DNA of 64,000 nt from Armatimonadota bacterium (GTDB lineage Bacteria > Armatimonadota > DTGP01 > JAKQQT01): NCBI GenBank assembly GCA_036504095.1, contig DASXVS010000045.1, forward strand, positions 1-64,000, read 5' to 3'. Numbering within the stretch: position 1 is the first letter of the stretch; the number at the start of each line of letters is the position of its first letter. Below, one piece after another: positions 18,923-26,818 of this stretch. The position numbers were made by a program, and so were the translations under genes. The notes under the pieces were generated by a model, which searched no databases, was not told where the DNA came from, and worked only from the letters and a program-made list of their open reading frames with translations.

Positions 18923-19979
18923 CCTGGCAAGGCTCTCGGATCTCGAGACGCGCTGTGCGTCGTTTGAGAACCCGCGCGGAAAGCGTGGCGGCGGCGGCAC
19001 CGCGGCTTCCAACCTCGGCCCCGGCCGCAAGGGGTTCGCGCAGAAATCGCTGGACCCGGGCGAGGAAGTCGAGTTGTGCGTCGCGGAGGGAAGCGGCCAG
19101 ATCCGCCACATCTGGATGACGTGCATGCTGGACCCGCGGCGCCTTCGGGGCCTGGTGATCCGTGCCTGGTGGGACGGTATGCCCCATCCCAGCGTGGAAT
19201 GCCCGATCGGAGACTTCTTCGGATGCGCCCACGGCCGCACTCCGCACTTCGTGAACGCCATGCAGAGCATGCAGGAGGGTTCCGGCCTGAACGCGTACTT
19301 CCCGATGCCGTTCTCCAATGGCTGCCGCATCACCCTCACCAACGAAGGCCCGGAAGCCACCGATATGGTCTTCTATTACGTGGATTACACCCTGGGCGAT
19401 GCGGTGACGCCGGATATGGGACGGTTCCACGCCGCATTTCGCCGCGAAAATCCCACCACCCGGAAGTGTGATTTCCAGATACTGCCGGCGCGCAATGGCA
19501 AGGGCCGCTTCCTCGGCTGCACTGTCGGCGTTCGCGTGCTGGAACCGGATTGGTGGGGCGAAGGCGAGTTCAAGGCATACCTGGACGGCGACACCACCCT
19601 TCCCACCATCTGCGGCACCGGCGCGGAGGACTACGCCTGCTCCGCGTGGGGTATCGGCCAGCATTTCGCCCTGTACGCCGGCTGCCCGTTTGTCGCCTCC
19701 GTGTCGCCGCAGTACAACCTCGTTTCGTTCTACCGCTTCCACATCCCTGACCCGCTTTTCTTTCACACGGACATCCGCGTGGAAATGCAGCAGTTGGGCG
19801 GTGGCATCGATGAGAACGGGCAGGGGGTACTCGCGGAGCGGCAGGACGACTGGTGCGCCGCCGCGTTCTGGTATCAGGACGGCAACGAACCGCTGCCGCT
19901 GATGCCGGACTATGAAGCCCGAGTGGCCGACCTCGGCCCCGTGGAAGGCGAGCCGGAGTACCAGCGGACGGGGAAGTGA
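18906..19979 (+). CDS. DUF2961/GH172 family protein (cytoplasmic)
   Basis: 357 aa, no signal peptide. The DUF2961 core is clear: FENPRGKRGGGGTAAS near the N-terminus, LRGLVIRAWWDG, ECPIGDFFG, DWWGEGEFKAYLDGD and GTGAEDY. DUF2961 is now glycoside hydrolase family 172, whose characterised members act on difructose dianhydride or arabinofuranosides. The WWGEGE and GTGAEDY segments hold acidic residues at the expected active-site region. The start overlaps the DUF1361 gene; a GGGGG stretch provides the ribosome site. A second, secreted GH172 is at 60201-62564. Confidence 0.88.
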   Translation: MWNSSDLARLSDLETRCASFENPRGKRGGGGTAASNLGPGRKGFAQKSLDPGEEVELCVAEGSGQIRHIWMTCMLDPRRLRGLVIRAWWDGMPHPSVECPIGDFFGCAHGRTPHFVNAMQSMQEGSGLNAYFPMPFSNGCRITLTNEGPEATDMVFYYVDYTLGDAVTPDMGRFHAAFRRENPTTRKCDFQILPARNGKGRFLGCTVGVRVLEPDWWGEGEFKAYLDGDTTLPTICGTGAEDYACSAWGIGQHFALYAGCPFVASVSPQYNLVSFYRFHIPDPLFFHTDIRVEMQQLGGGIDENGQGVLAERQDDWCAAAFWYQDGNEPLPLMPDYEARVADLGPVEGEPEYQRTGK

Positions 19980-19992
19980 GAGGCGCCGCAAA

Positions 19993-20042
19993 GTAGCGCG
20001 GGCGCCCTCGCCCGTTCACGTAGCGCGGGCGCCCTCGCCCGC
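19993..20042. repeat. REP family A, upstream pair
   Basis: Two units GTAGCGCGGGCGCCCTCGCCCG at 19993-20014 and 20020-20041, separated by 5 bp. The core GCGGGCGCCC...GCCCGC is self-complementary. They lie just after the GH172 stop. Confidence 0.9.
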
Positions 20043-20078
20043 TAAATCGCAACCGCCAATTGCTACCGGACACATCCG

Positions 20079-20591
20079 ATGGAACCCGACCCCAAATCCG
20101 CACCTCGCACCCCAAGTGCGGCCAAACTGGACCGGCGCCGAAGGCTTCCTCACATGCTGCGTGGCGGCATCCCTGTGATCGTCACATTTTGTACAGACGG
20201 TCGGTGGGTTCTGCCACAGGATGTCAGGTCAACCGTCCTGAAGTACTGCCTTCACGATAACGGGATTCGGCTAACCGCGCACGCGGCAGTCGTCATGCCT
20301 GATCACGTCCACCTCCTGTTCAGCCCGTTGGAGGGTCCCGATGGCGTCCCTTTCGGGCTCTCCGAGATTATGCAAGGGATCAAGGGCGCATCCGCACATT
20401 CGGTCAACAAATCCCTGGGGCGATCGGGGCGGGTATGGGAACCGGAATACTACGACCGTTTGCTTCGTCGCGAGGAGAGTGTTCTCGCGGCGGCGAGCTA
20501 CATCCTGCAGAATCCCGTTAGGAAGGGACTCGTGGGTGAAGGCGAGGCGTACGAATGGGTTTGGTCAGCGTTTGATACGTTTGTCCCTTAG
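20079..20591 (+). CDS. REP-associated tyrosine transposase (Y1 HUH, TnpA_REP type)
   Basis: 170-aa single-strand-specific transposase. The N-terminus RRRRLPHMLRGGIPVIVTF is the start of the REP-transposase fold; the metal-binding HUH motif is HVH in VVMPDHVHLLF; the catalytic Tyr is expected in SYILQNPVRKGLV, the usual Y-I-x-x-N-P-V-R-x-G signature. All key residues are intact and the length is normal. The ATG has no clear Shine-Dalgarno. Flanking inverted REP units support cis function. RAYTs are usually single copy and vertically maintained, but a second, different HUH enzyme lies at 44332-44742. Confidence 0.92.
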   Translation: MEPDPKSAPRTPSAAKLDRRRRLPHMLRGGIPVIVTFCTDGRWVLPQDVRSTVLKYCLHDNGIRLTAHAAVVMPDHVHLLFSPLEGPDGVPFGLSEIMQGIKGASAHSVNKSLGRSGRVWEPEYYDRLLRREESVLAAASYILQNPVRKGLVGEGEAYEWVWSAFDTFVP

Positions 20592-20617
20592 GGGCGATGG
20601 ATTGATACGTTCGGATG

Positions 20618-20793
20618 CGGGCGAGGGCGCCCGCGCTAGGTGGGCCTGGTTTCCCGGCGATAGTCGAATGGGAAGGGATGCGGGCGAGGGCGCCCGCGCT
20701 ACTTCGACGGGCGAGGGCGCCCGCGCTACGTAGGCCTGGTTTCCCGGCGATAGTCGAATGGGAAGGGATACGGGCGAGGGCGCCCGCGCTACT
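20618..20793. repeat. REP family A, downstream cluster with 63-bp direct duplication
   Basis: Four REP units in the reverse orientation at 20618-20640, 20681-20703, 20709-20730 and 20772-20793. Bases 20641-20703 and 20731-20793 form a 63-bp direct repeat with only two mismatches, containing one unit each plus a shared 40-bp spacer. Confidence 0.92.
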
Positions 20794-20804
20794 TTCCGCT
20801 TCTA

Positions 20805-21527
20805 CTACCTGTACTCGGGCTGCATCGTGTTGATGATCGCGGCGAGGCTGGCGCCCTGGTAGGCGGGGCGCGGGTCCTTCCAGTAGTCGTTTGTCATCGT
20901 TTCCGGAAGCGACACGGATTTGGCGTGCGTATCGGCGAAAACCGCGTTCATCCGTTTGTTGCCGTGGATCTGGAACGCGCCGTGCTTGGGGTCGTGCTCC
21001 GCCGTGACTCCCACCTGCCATTCCCACGGGCCGAGGTCCGGATAATGGGCCCGGGACTCCACGATGAAGAGCGTATCGGACGGTGTCTTGACGTCTGAGG
21101 TGGTCGTGGGCCGGTACGTGCCGTGGGCGTACTCGTGGAACATGCTTCCGTTGAGAGCGTACGAAATGGCGTATTTGCCGCTTTCCTCCGGGTATTTCGA
21201 CCACCGGTTGTTCGGGCATATCAGCACGTCCTTGCTCTGGACGTAGCTGAACAGTTCCGTGCGCCAGTTGATCGTCGTGCCGTCCAGGGTGGGGAGGTTG
21301 TGGGTGGCGTCCGGCAGGCGCGACATCGGGTATTTGTCGTCGTAGTCGGTGAGGTAGGACTGCAGGGCGATGCCTATCTGCTTCATATTGGAGAGGCACG
21401 CGATCGTGGTGGCGCGTTCGCGCGCCTTGGCGAAGACAGGGAACAGTATGCCCGCGAGGATGGCGATAATCGCGATGACGACGAGGAGTTCGATGAGGGT
21501 GAACGCCCTGGTAATGCGCAATCGCAT
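20805..21527 (-). CDS. Type IV pilin-like/pseudopilin protein (H-x9-DG family), paralogue 1
   Basis: About 240 aa. The prepilin leader MRLRITRA is followed by [16 protein letters not shown] and [11 protein letters not shown], then a globular domain of the DUF1559-like group; FADTH stands where the family has x-DG, and the spacing from His is one residue longer than H-x9-DG. The glutamate at +5 and the hydrophobic helix indicate processing by prepilin peptidase and assembly into a pseudopilus or surface fibre. I chose ATG 21527 by analogy to the neighbour's start; ATG at 21536 is possible and neither has a strong ribosome site. A paralogue follows at 21922-22704. These families are heavily expanded in Armatimonadota and Planctomycetes. 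Confidence 0.88.
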   Translation of the reverse strand: MRLRITRAFTLIELLVVIAIIAILAGILFPVFAKARERATTIACLSNMKQIGIALQSYLTDYDDKYPMSRLPDATHNLPTLDGTTINWRTELFSYVQSKDVLICPNNRWSKYPEESGKYAISYALNGSMFHEYAHGTYRPTTTSDVKTPSDTLFIVESRAHYPDLGPWEWQVGVTAEHDPKHGAFQIHGNKRMNAVFADTHAKSVSLPETMTNDYWKDPRPAYQGASLAAIINTMQPEYR

Positions 21528-21921
21528 GGTGACCATCTCATTTCTGGAGTGGCGCCAGAAACCCTCACGCTGAGGGGAGGTCACGCTCCTGTCTACTTAG
21601 ACGTTCCCGCAAGCGTCGCGGTTCCAGGGGTGCACCGCGGGCCAAATGCAGAGCGCGGCGCCTCCCATGGGGTTGGCGCCGCGCGGAAAGCCCAGGACTA
21701 GAGCTGCTCGCACTTTGGTTGGTGTGGTGGCTCCCCTGATTCAACGCGCCGACGCGTCATTGTACGCAGGCTTCAGGCGGGGCCGGAAGAGGCTCCGCCC
21801 AGGTGACTCACATGGACGCTCGGTCATGCTCCGAGGCCGCTTGACGATCGTTCAGACGACAAAAGGAAACCTGGCCATCCGTCCGATGGGGATGGCCACG
21901 CTTCCTTCGTTGGTACCGACG
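21528..21921. other. Intergenic region between two pseudopilin genes (no gene seen)
   Basis: About 390 bp. It contains a terminator for the upstream minus-strand pilin (21861-21898) and, in the 5' leader of the downstream pilin, a strong 10-bp hairpin GCGCGGCGCC (21653-21662) with its complement (21675-21684). Smaller stems occur at about 21570-21600. No riboswitch consensus was recognised. Confidence 0.6.
21861..21898 (-). terminator. Intrinsic terminator of pseudopilin paralogue 2
   Basis: A 9-bp stem TGGCCATCC/GGATGGCCA (21872-21880 and 21890-21898). Read on the minus strand it is followed by GTTTCCTTTT, a U-rich tail, 24 bp after the pilin stop. Confidence 0.75.
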
Positions 21922-22704
21922 TTACCTGTACTCAGGCACGAGGTTTGGAATCTTGCTCAAGTATGCGTCCGGTGCCTGCCAGGGGTTCCACTGCTGCGGA
22001 ACGCTCAGCGTCTGTGCCATCTTCTTGCCGGCGGCATGACCGTCGTAATACACGAAGTTGACGCGGCCCATATGGGAGTTGAAGCAGCCTTTGCGAGTCT
22101 GAGGATTCTCATCAAGCCACTTAACCGCGGTGTTCGACCAGTTTCCGTCCGGACTCGCATAGCCATCAATCATCCAAGGGCCGAGGTCGGACTGGACGTT
22201 GCGCGTCTCAACGAGAAGGATGAATCCGGCAGGGTCCTTTACATCGGAGAGCGCGGGAACGTCGGTCAACCCACCCGTCAGCACATACTTGCCATACAGG
22301 ACGCCGCCGTTGTACGCGTATCCGCGGGGCCACCGTCCTGATTCATCTCCGGTAACTCCACCGACGGTGTTCCAGGCCTGCTTGTTGCTGGGGCAGAAAT
22401 AGATGCTCGCAGGGTTGGTGCCCTTGGCGATGCTTTTGTCGCGCCCAAAATAGCCAACGAGGGAATCCTTCCAGATCCCGGCCGCACTTCGGTTTGGCGG
22501 GAACTTTCCGTCGTAGTCATCGGTGTAGGTGATCATGGCCTGGCCGATCTGCTTCTCGTTGCTGAGACACGCCGTGGCGTTTGCCCGCTCCCTCGCCTTG
22601 GCGAAGACGGGGAACAGGATGGCGGCCAGGATGGCGATGATGGCAATGACCACCAGCAACTCAATCAGGGTGAACCCGAGGTTCTTTTTCACTTGGGCTC
22701 TCAT
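21922..22704 (-). CDS. Type IV pilin-like/pseudopilin protein (H-x9-DG family), paralogue 2
   Basis: 260 aa. Start ATG at 22704 is fixed by AAGGAGG 6 nt upstream; the frame continues 9 codons further. Leader [10 protein letters not shown], cleavage before [16 protein letters not shown], then [24 protein letters not shown]. The C-terminal half contains [14 protein letters not shown], an exact H-x9-DG, and both paralogues end in PEYR. Likely exported and polymerised as a minor pilin or pseudopilin; no assembly ATPase or prepilin peptidase lies nearby, as is usual for these dispersed families. Confidence 0.9.
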   Translation of the reverse strand: MRAQVKKNLGFTLIELLVVIAIIAILAAILFPVFAKARERANATACLSNEKQIGQAMITYTDDYDGKFPPNRSAAGIWKDSLVGYFGRDKSIAKGTNPASIYFCPSNKQAWNTVGGVTGDESGRWPRGYAYNGGVLYGKYVLTGGLTDVPALSDVKDPAGFILLVETRNVQSDLGPWMIDGYASPDGNWSNTAVKWLDENPQTRKGCFNSHMGRVNFVYYDGHAAGKKMAQTLSVPQQWNPWQAPDAYLSKIPNLVPEYR

Positions 22705-23282
22705 GGGGAGCCTCCTTTTCTTGCTAGTCATCTGAACGGGCTGGCTATGGATTTTACCCGGCCAGGCACTGGCTTACACGGCTGATCGTGGTGTGTAATC
22801 TAAGTCGTTAAGACACGACGCCTCCGCTCAGCTCTCCGGACGCCGCGTGGCCGTCCGGAATGAATACGCCCGGCCTTCGGGAAATGAAAGGGCCGGACTC
22901 CGAAATGGTCGGATCTACTCTTCGTTGGTTGTTCGCTTGCACTCCCCGGCCAATAGCGCTCACGCGCACTGGCGAAGATGGGGACAGGGATGCCGGCCGG
23001 GCCTGAAACGTCGATGGTACGAAGGGCCGGTTGGCTGAGCCCGTCGGCGTTGCAGGCGCCACAATCCCGCACCGATTACTCTCGCGGCGCTGTCCATTCG
23101 AGGATGATAGCATAAACCGTACCGTCGGTGTATGCTTATAACGTTCGGACGCTTCAAACGGCCGTACGGGCCTGTCCTGGCACGATCTCCTCCCGTCATG
23201 TCATGACGTAAACGGGAGGGTAGAAGTTTCAGTTTCGGCGGTTGTACGCCCGGGCCGGCGGCCCATTTCCGGCAGGGGCGGG
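22705..23282. other. Long non-coding stretch upstream of pseudopilin 2
   Basis: About 580 bp without a convincing gene. It holds hairpins such as TCCGGAC/GTCCGGA (about 22835-22860) and CCTCCCGT/ACGGGAGG (23189-23219, possible terminator of the NIL gene, with an internal CGTCATG palindrome). On the minus strand, about 22950-23000, a short reading frame gives PVPIFASARER, resembling the pilin [10 protein letters not shown] in sequence and frame, possibly a decayed pilin remnant. Confidence 0.5.
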
Positions 23283-23525
23283 CTAACCGGTGACGGCCTG
23301 GACTTCGATGGGGTCCACTCGGACGCCGCGCTTCTGGAACGCCTCGATGGCCAGGTTCAGTTTGTCTTCGTCGCCTTCCATCTGCAGTTCAACCCAGCCC
23401 ATGTCCGCCTGAACGTCTGCGCGCCGAATGTTCATCACCAGGCCGAACTCCTGGCCGATCTCCCACAGAACCGGCTCGCGCACGAGTTGCTTGTTAAACG
23501 TTAGGTGTACACGCTTCGTCGCCAT
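23283..23525 (-). CDS. NIL domain protein
   Basis: 80-aa single-domain protein matching the NIL domain: KRVHLTFNKQLVREPVLWEIGQEFGLVMNIRRADV, then GWVELQMEGDEDKLNLAIEAFQKRGVRVDPIE. NIL is an ACT-like ferredoxin fold found as the C-terminal methionine-sensing part of MetN and as short proteins in sulfur operons. It follows the MoaD-like gene by 9 bp on the same strand, at the end of the cysteine/threonine cluster, which fits a sulfur-related sensing or accessory role. Confidence 0.85.
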   Translation of the reverse strand: MATKRVHLTFNKQLVREPVLWEIGQEFGLVMNIRRADVQADMGWVELQMEGDEDKLNLAIEAFQKRGVRVDPIEVQAVTG

Positions 23526-23534
23526 CTCGCTCCC

Positions 23535-23813
23535 TCACATTCCACCGGCGATGGCCGGCACAATTGATACTTCGTCGCCATCTTTCACCGCGGCGGCCTT
23601 GCCGCCTTCAAAACGCACGTCCTCGCCATTCACATAGACGTTTACGAACCGGCGGAGTTCGCCGTCGGCGTCGCAGATCCGGCCGGTAATGCCCGGGTAT
23701 CGCCGTCCCAGGTCGTCCAGTATTTCGCCGACGCTCAGGCCGCTGGCTTCAACCTTTTCCTGCTCGTCCGTCAGTTTCCGCAGCGGCGTGGGAATCAGAA
23801 CCGTAATTGCCAT
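23535..23813 (-). CDS. MoaD/ThiS-family sulfur carrier protein (CysO-like)
   Basis: 92-aa ubiquitin-like beta-grasp protein: ITVLIPTPLRKLTDEQEKVEASG, GLSVGEILDDLGRRYPG, FVNVYVNGEDVRF and DGDEVSIVPAIAGGM. In the family the C-terminal Gly-Gly is adenylated and thiocarboxylated to donate sulfur, for example CysO with a cysteine synthase. Here a methionine follows GG, so a JAMM-type protease would have to remove it before activation; none is in this window, nor is a ThiF/MoeB enzyme. AGGAGA lies 6 nt upstream of the start. Context (threonine-synthase-like gene upstream, NIL protein downstream, cysK nearby) favours cysteine or homocysteine synthesis over molybdopterin or thiamin. Confidence 0.85.
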   Translation of the reverse strand: MAITVLIPTPLRKLTDEQEKVEASGLSVGEILDDLGRRYPGITGRICDADGELRRFVNVYVNGEDVRFEGGKAAAVKDGDEVSIVPAIAGGM

Positions 23814-23836
23814 ATCTTTCTCCTATGCTGAATCTT

Positions 23837-23903
23837 ACCACAAAGGCACAAAGGCACAAAGGTCTAATTCGGGATTCTCTTTGTGCCGTTGTGTCTTTGT
23901 GGT
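23837..23903. repeat. CACAAAGG-type iterated inverted repeat
   Basis: Left arm ACCACAAAGG plus two CACAAAGG iterations (23837-23862) faces a complementary arm with CTTTGTG words (23877-23903) over a 14-nt centre. It fills the gap between the threonine-synthase-like stop and the MoaD-like start, so it sits inside a transcription unit. Similar words produce spurious proteins with KAQRHK stretches in many genomes. Confidence 0.85.
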
Positions 23904-23906
23904 CAT

Positions 23907-25133
23907 CTACATCGCCAGGGCTTTTTCCAGGGATGCCAATGACGCCGCTATGGGGAGCGGTTCGCCAATGCGATCCTCCACCGGCTCGATGGTTTTGAGT
24001 CCGTTGCCGGTGATGGCGATGACCGTGGTTTCGTCGCGGGGGATGCGGCCCTGTTCGATGAGTTTCTTTGCCACGCCGACGGTGACTCCGCCGGCCGTCT
24101 CTGTGAATATACCCTCGGTGCGCGCGAGAAGTTTGATGGCATCCACGATTTCGTCTTCGGAGACGTCCTCGCCCCACCCTCCGGTCGTTTTCGCGGCCTG
24201 AACGGCGTAATACCCGTCGGCCGGGTTGCCGATGGCGATCGATTTCGCGATGGTGTTCGGCTTCTGCGGGCGGATCATGTCGTTGTTGGTTTTGATGGCG
24301 AGGCTGACGGGGTTGCACCCGGCAGCCTGGGCGGCGTACATCCGGCAGTCGACTTCATCGATCAGGCCCAACTGGTGGAACTCGCGGAAGCCCTTGAGGA
24401 TCTTGGTGATCAGCGAGCCGCCGCCGATGGGGCAGACGACGTGCCGGGGCGCCCGCCAGCCAAGCTGCTCGGCGATCTCGTGGCCGAACGTCTTCGATCC
24501 GTCTCCGTAGAACGGCCGGAGGTTCACGTTGGCGAACCCCCATTTGTACTTGCCCGCCACCTCGGACGCGAGGCGGTTGACCTCGTCATAGTTGCCACGC
24601 ACGGCCAGAACGGTGGCGCCGTAGACGAGGGTGCCGACGACCTTGCTGCGCTCCAGATCGTCCGGGATGAAGACGTATGCCTTCAATCCGGCCTGGGCGG
24701 CCTGGGCGGCAACACTGTTCGCCAGGTTGCCGGTAGACGCGCACGCCACGGTATCGTAACCGAATTCGATGGCTTTTCCGAGGGCGACGGCGACCACGCG
24801 GTCCTTGAACGACATCGTGGGGCAGTTGACGGCGTCGTTCTTGATCCACAGGTCACTGTGGCCGATGGCTTCGCCGAGGCGTTTCGCCCTGATGAGCGGC
24901 GTGAAGCCTGCCTGCAGGCCCGCACGCGGTTCGCCGTCGAGCGGCAAGAGGTCGCGGTATCGCCACATGGTCGGCGGCCCCGCCTCGATGCTCGCGCGGG
25001 AGACGGTTTTGGCGATCTCCGTGTAATCGTACTCGACTTCCAGCGGCCCGAAACAGTACTCGCAGACGTGAATGGGCGCCTTCTCGTAATGCTCGCCGCA
25101 TTCCTTACACTTCAGTCCCAGAACTTTGGGCAT
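23907..25133 (-). CDS. thrC: Threonine synthase-like PLP enzyme with N-terminal zinc ribbon
   Basis: 408-aa fold-type II PLP enzyme; threonine synthase converts O-phosphohomoserine to threonine. N-terminal zinc ribbon Cys9/Cys12/Cys24/Cys27; PLP lysine at Lys110 in MSFKDR; phosphate-binding ACASTGNLANS; GGGSLI near the middle. The start at 25133 has GGGAGG 8 nt upstream; the frame extends 24 codons further without a ribosome site and through a repeat. Because it lies between cysK and a sulfur-carrier gene, an alternative is a thiocarboxylate-dependent cysteine or homocysteine synthase; thrC-like genes next to MoaD-like genes make this worth testing. Confidence 0.85.
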   Translation of the reverse strand: MPKVLGLKCKECGEHYEKAPIHVCEYCFGPLEVEYDYTEIAKTVSRASIEAGPPTMWRYRDLLPLDGEPRAGLQAGFTPLIRAKRLGEAIGHSDLWIKNDAVNCPTMSFKDRVVAVALGKAIEFGYDTVACASTGNLANSVAAQAAQAGLKAYVFIPDDLERSKVVGTLVYGATVLAVRGNYDEVNRLASEVAGKYKWGFANVNLRPFYGDGSKTFGHEIAEQLGWRAPRHVVCPIGGGSLITKILKGFREFHQLGLIDEVDCRMYAAQAAGCNPVSLAIKTNNDMIRPQKPNTIAKSIAIGNPADGYYAVQAAKTTGGWGEDVSEDEIVDAIKLLARTEGIFTETAGGVTVGVAKKLIEQGRIPRDETTVIAITGNGLKTIEPVEDRIGEPLPIAASLASLEKALAM

Positions 25134-25160
25134 CCGATCATCCTCCCGGCCCGCGGGATG

Positions 25161-25233
25161 GAAATGAGGAAACGGGGAAATGAGGAAATGACTGAATACG
25201 ACCATTTCCTCGTTTCCTCATTTCCCCGTTTCC
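25161..25233. repeat. GGAAATG-type iterated inverted repeat, copy 3
   Basis: Left arm 25161-25190 and right arm 25203-25233 are built from GGGGAAAT, GAGGAAAC and GAGGAAAT words and pair across a 12-nt centre; nearly 27 of 30 arm positions are complementary. It fills the gap between cysK and the threonine-synthase-like gene. Largest of the three copies. Confidence 0.85.
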
Positions 25234-25243
25234 TTCCTCTGGC

Positions 25244-26182
25244 CTAGTCTTCCTCAAACAGTGCAGTGCTCAGGTAGCGTTCGCCGGTTGAAGGGAGGAT
25301 GCAGACGATGGTTTTGCCTGCGTATTCCGGCCGTTTACCCAACTCCACCGCGGCGTATGCGGCGGCGCCCGATGAAATGCCGGCTAGCACCCCTTCTTCT
25401 TTGGCTAGCCGGCGGCCCATGCTGATGGCCTGCGCCGTATCGACCGTGATGATCTCGTCTATGAGGGAGAGGTCCATTACCTCGGGAACGAAGCCGGCCC
25501 CGAGGCCCTGGATGCCGTGCCGTCCGGGCTGTCCGCCGCTCAACACGGCGCTTTCGCGCGGTTCCACGGCGACGAGCTTAAAGCCCGGCTTGCGCTTTTT
25601 CAGGACGCGGGCCACTCCGGTGGCTGTTCCACCGGTGCCAACGCCGGACACCAGGACGTCGATGAGCCCGTCCGTGTCCTTCCACAATTCCTCGGCCGTG
25701 GTCTCTTCGTGGATCTTGGGATTGGCCGGGTTCGAGAACTGCTGCGGCATAAAGGATTTGGGTGTGCTGGCAAGAATCTCCTCCGCTTTGGCGATCGCGC
25801 CGCGCATACCGGTGGCGCCGTCCGTGAGGATCAACTCCGCGCCGAAGGCCTTGAGGAGTTTCCGGCGTTCGCCGCTCATCGTCTCCGGCATGGTGAGGAT
25901 GAGTCGATACCCCTTGGCCGCGCACACCATCGCGAGAGCGATGCCGGTGTTCCCGCTGGTGGGCTCTACGATGACGGAGCCCGGGCCGATGAGTCCGCGC
26001 TGTTCGGCGTCCACGATCATGGCGTACCCGATGCGGTCCTTCACGCTTCCCGCCGGGTTGAAAAACTCGAGTTTGGCGAGGATGGTGGCGCCGCTCCCCT
26101 CCGAAACCCGGTTGAGCTGCAGGAGCGGTGTATACCCGATGAGATCCGTAATGGATTTGGCAATCTTGGACATAGTGTTCAT
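25244..26182 (-). CDS. cysK: Cysteine synthase A (O-acetylserine sulfhydrylase)
   Basis: 312 aa, standard CysK length. PLP lysine Lys48 in [11 protein letters not shown]; substrate loop TSGNTGIAL; phosphate-binding [10 protein letters not shown]-terminal [10 protein letters not shown]. It makes cysteine from O-acetylserine and sulfide, or in related CysM-type enzymes from a protein thiocarboxylate. The methionine at 26182 has AGGAATAG before it; a second at 26173 is possible. It follows an Rrf2 regulator gene on the same strand by 85 bp, and leads into the threonine-synthase-like gene. Confidence 0.95.
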   Translation of the reverse strand: MNTMSKIAKSITDLIGYTPLLQLNRVSEGSGATILAKLEFFNPAGSVKDRIGYAMIVDAEQRGLIGPGSVIVEPTSGNTGIALAMVCAAKGYRLILTMPETMSGERRKLLKAFGAELILTDGATGMRGAIAKAEEILASTPKSFMPQQFSNPANPKIHEETTAEELWKDTDGLIDVLVSGVGTGGTATGVARVLKKRKPGFKLVAVEPRESAVLSGGQPGRHGIQGLGAGFVPEVMDLSLIDEIITVDTAQAISMGRRLAKEEGVLAGISSGAAAYAAVELGKRPEYAGKTIVCILPSTGERYLSTALFEED

Positions 26183-26267
26183 CTATTCCTATCTGGAGAC
26201 CGGTGCATTCCACGCGATTACGCGGCGGGGGACGCGGGATGGCACGCTCGCCGTGAGCGACCCACGG

Positions 26268-26693
26268 TCAAATGTTCATCATAAATGCCTGGTTGCCGCG
26301 CTGAGCGTCCTGCTCCTCCACGAGGTCGGATATATGGACGGCCGCGAGGGTCTCCACGGCGGCCGTGAGGGCGTTGTGAAACACGTGGGTGATGCTGGGC
26401 TCGCCGGAAGAGTCGGCCTGCCACCGGGTGCTGAAAAGCTCACTGCTGAGCGGGCGCAGCGCGTCCGCCACCGTCAGCGTATCCGCGGGCGCGGCGAGCA
26501 GGTATCCTCCGCCCGCGCCACGGACGCTTTTCACCAGCCCGGCGCGGCGCAGCGAGACCAGCAACTGGTCGAGGTATGGCTGGGGAATATTCTGGCGCGC
26601 GGCGATTTCGCGGCTTTGCAGCGGCACGCCGCGATCCTGGCGGGCCAGTTCCACGAGCGCTCGCAGACCGTATGCGTCCCGAGTTGAGAACAA
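26268..26693 (-). CDS. Rrf2-family transcriptional regulator
   Basis: 141-aa winged-helix regulator. The N-terminal FSTRDAYGLRALVELARQ, DNA helix IPQPYLDQLLVSLRRAGLVKSVRGAGGGYLL are standard Rrf2. It lacks the three cysteines that bind Fe-S in IscR or NsrR, so it resembles CymR, which represses sulfur genes in Bacillus through an interaction with CysK. Its place directly upstream of cysK strengthens that comparison. A -35/-10 promoter with an inverted repeat over the start site (26711-26757) suggests autorepression. Confidence 0.9.
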   Translation of the reverse strand: MFSTRDAYGLRALVELARQDRGVPLQSREIAARQNIPQPYLDQLLVSLRRAGLVKSVRGAGGGYLLAAPADTLTVADALRPLSSELFSTRWQADSSGEPSITHVFHNALTAAVETLAAVHISDLVEEQDAQRGNQAFMMNI

Positions 26694-26710
26694 GGTAAAA
26701 CCCCCTAATG

Positions 26711-26757
26711 CTTAGTAAACTACTAGGTATTATAGGGTATGGCGCCATTGCCGTCAA
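26711..26757 (-). promoter_or_regulatory. Consensus promoter and candidate operator of the sulfur operon
   Basis: On the minus strand TTGACG (26757-26752), a 17-bp spacer and a perfect TATAAT (26734-26729). Immediately downstream is the imperfect inverted repeat CTTAGTA-AAC-TACTAGG (26711-26727, one mismatch), covering the predicted start site, where a repressor would block initiation. Confidence 0.85.
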
Positions 26758-26818
26758 GGAGGTGCGGAAGGCAGAGTGCGTTTCAGATTTGCGGCAACGG
26801 ATTTGCCGATGGAGAATG

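Larger units (their letters stand above)
19993..20793 (+). mobile_element. REP palindromes plus REP-associated tyrosine transposase (RAYT module 1)
   Basis: A single HUH transposase gene (20079-20591) is bracketed by six copies of the palindromic word GCGGGCGCCCTCGCCCGC, two in one orientation upstream and four in the opposite orientation downstream. This is the expected architecture of a RAYT with its cognate REP elements, believed to be mobilised or processed in single-stranded form. Confidence 0.85.

Noticed and set aside
21600-21720. Cyclic-di-GMP (GEMM) riboswitch in the pseudopilin leader
   Set aside because: Strong hairpins are present but the conserved GEMM core words are not.
23680-23820. 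moaD in a molybdopterin operon
   Set aside because: No moa, moe or mob genes adjacent; neighbours are cysteine/threonine enzymes and a NIL protein.
26183-26267. T-box or SAM riboswitch in the cysK leader
   Set aside because: The gap is only 85 bp and shows none of the conserved T-box or S-box elements.
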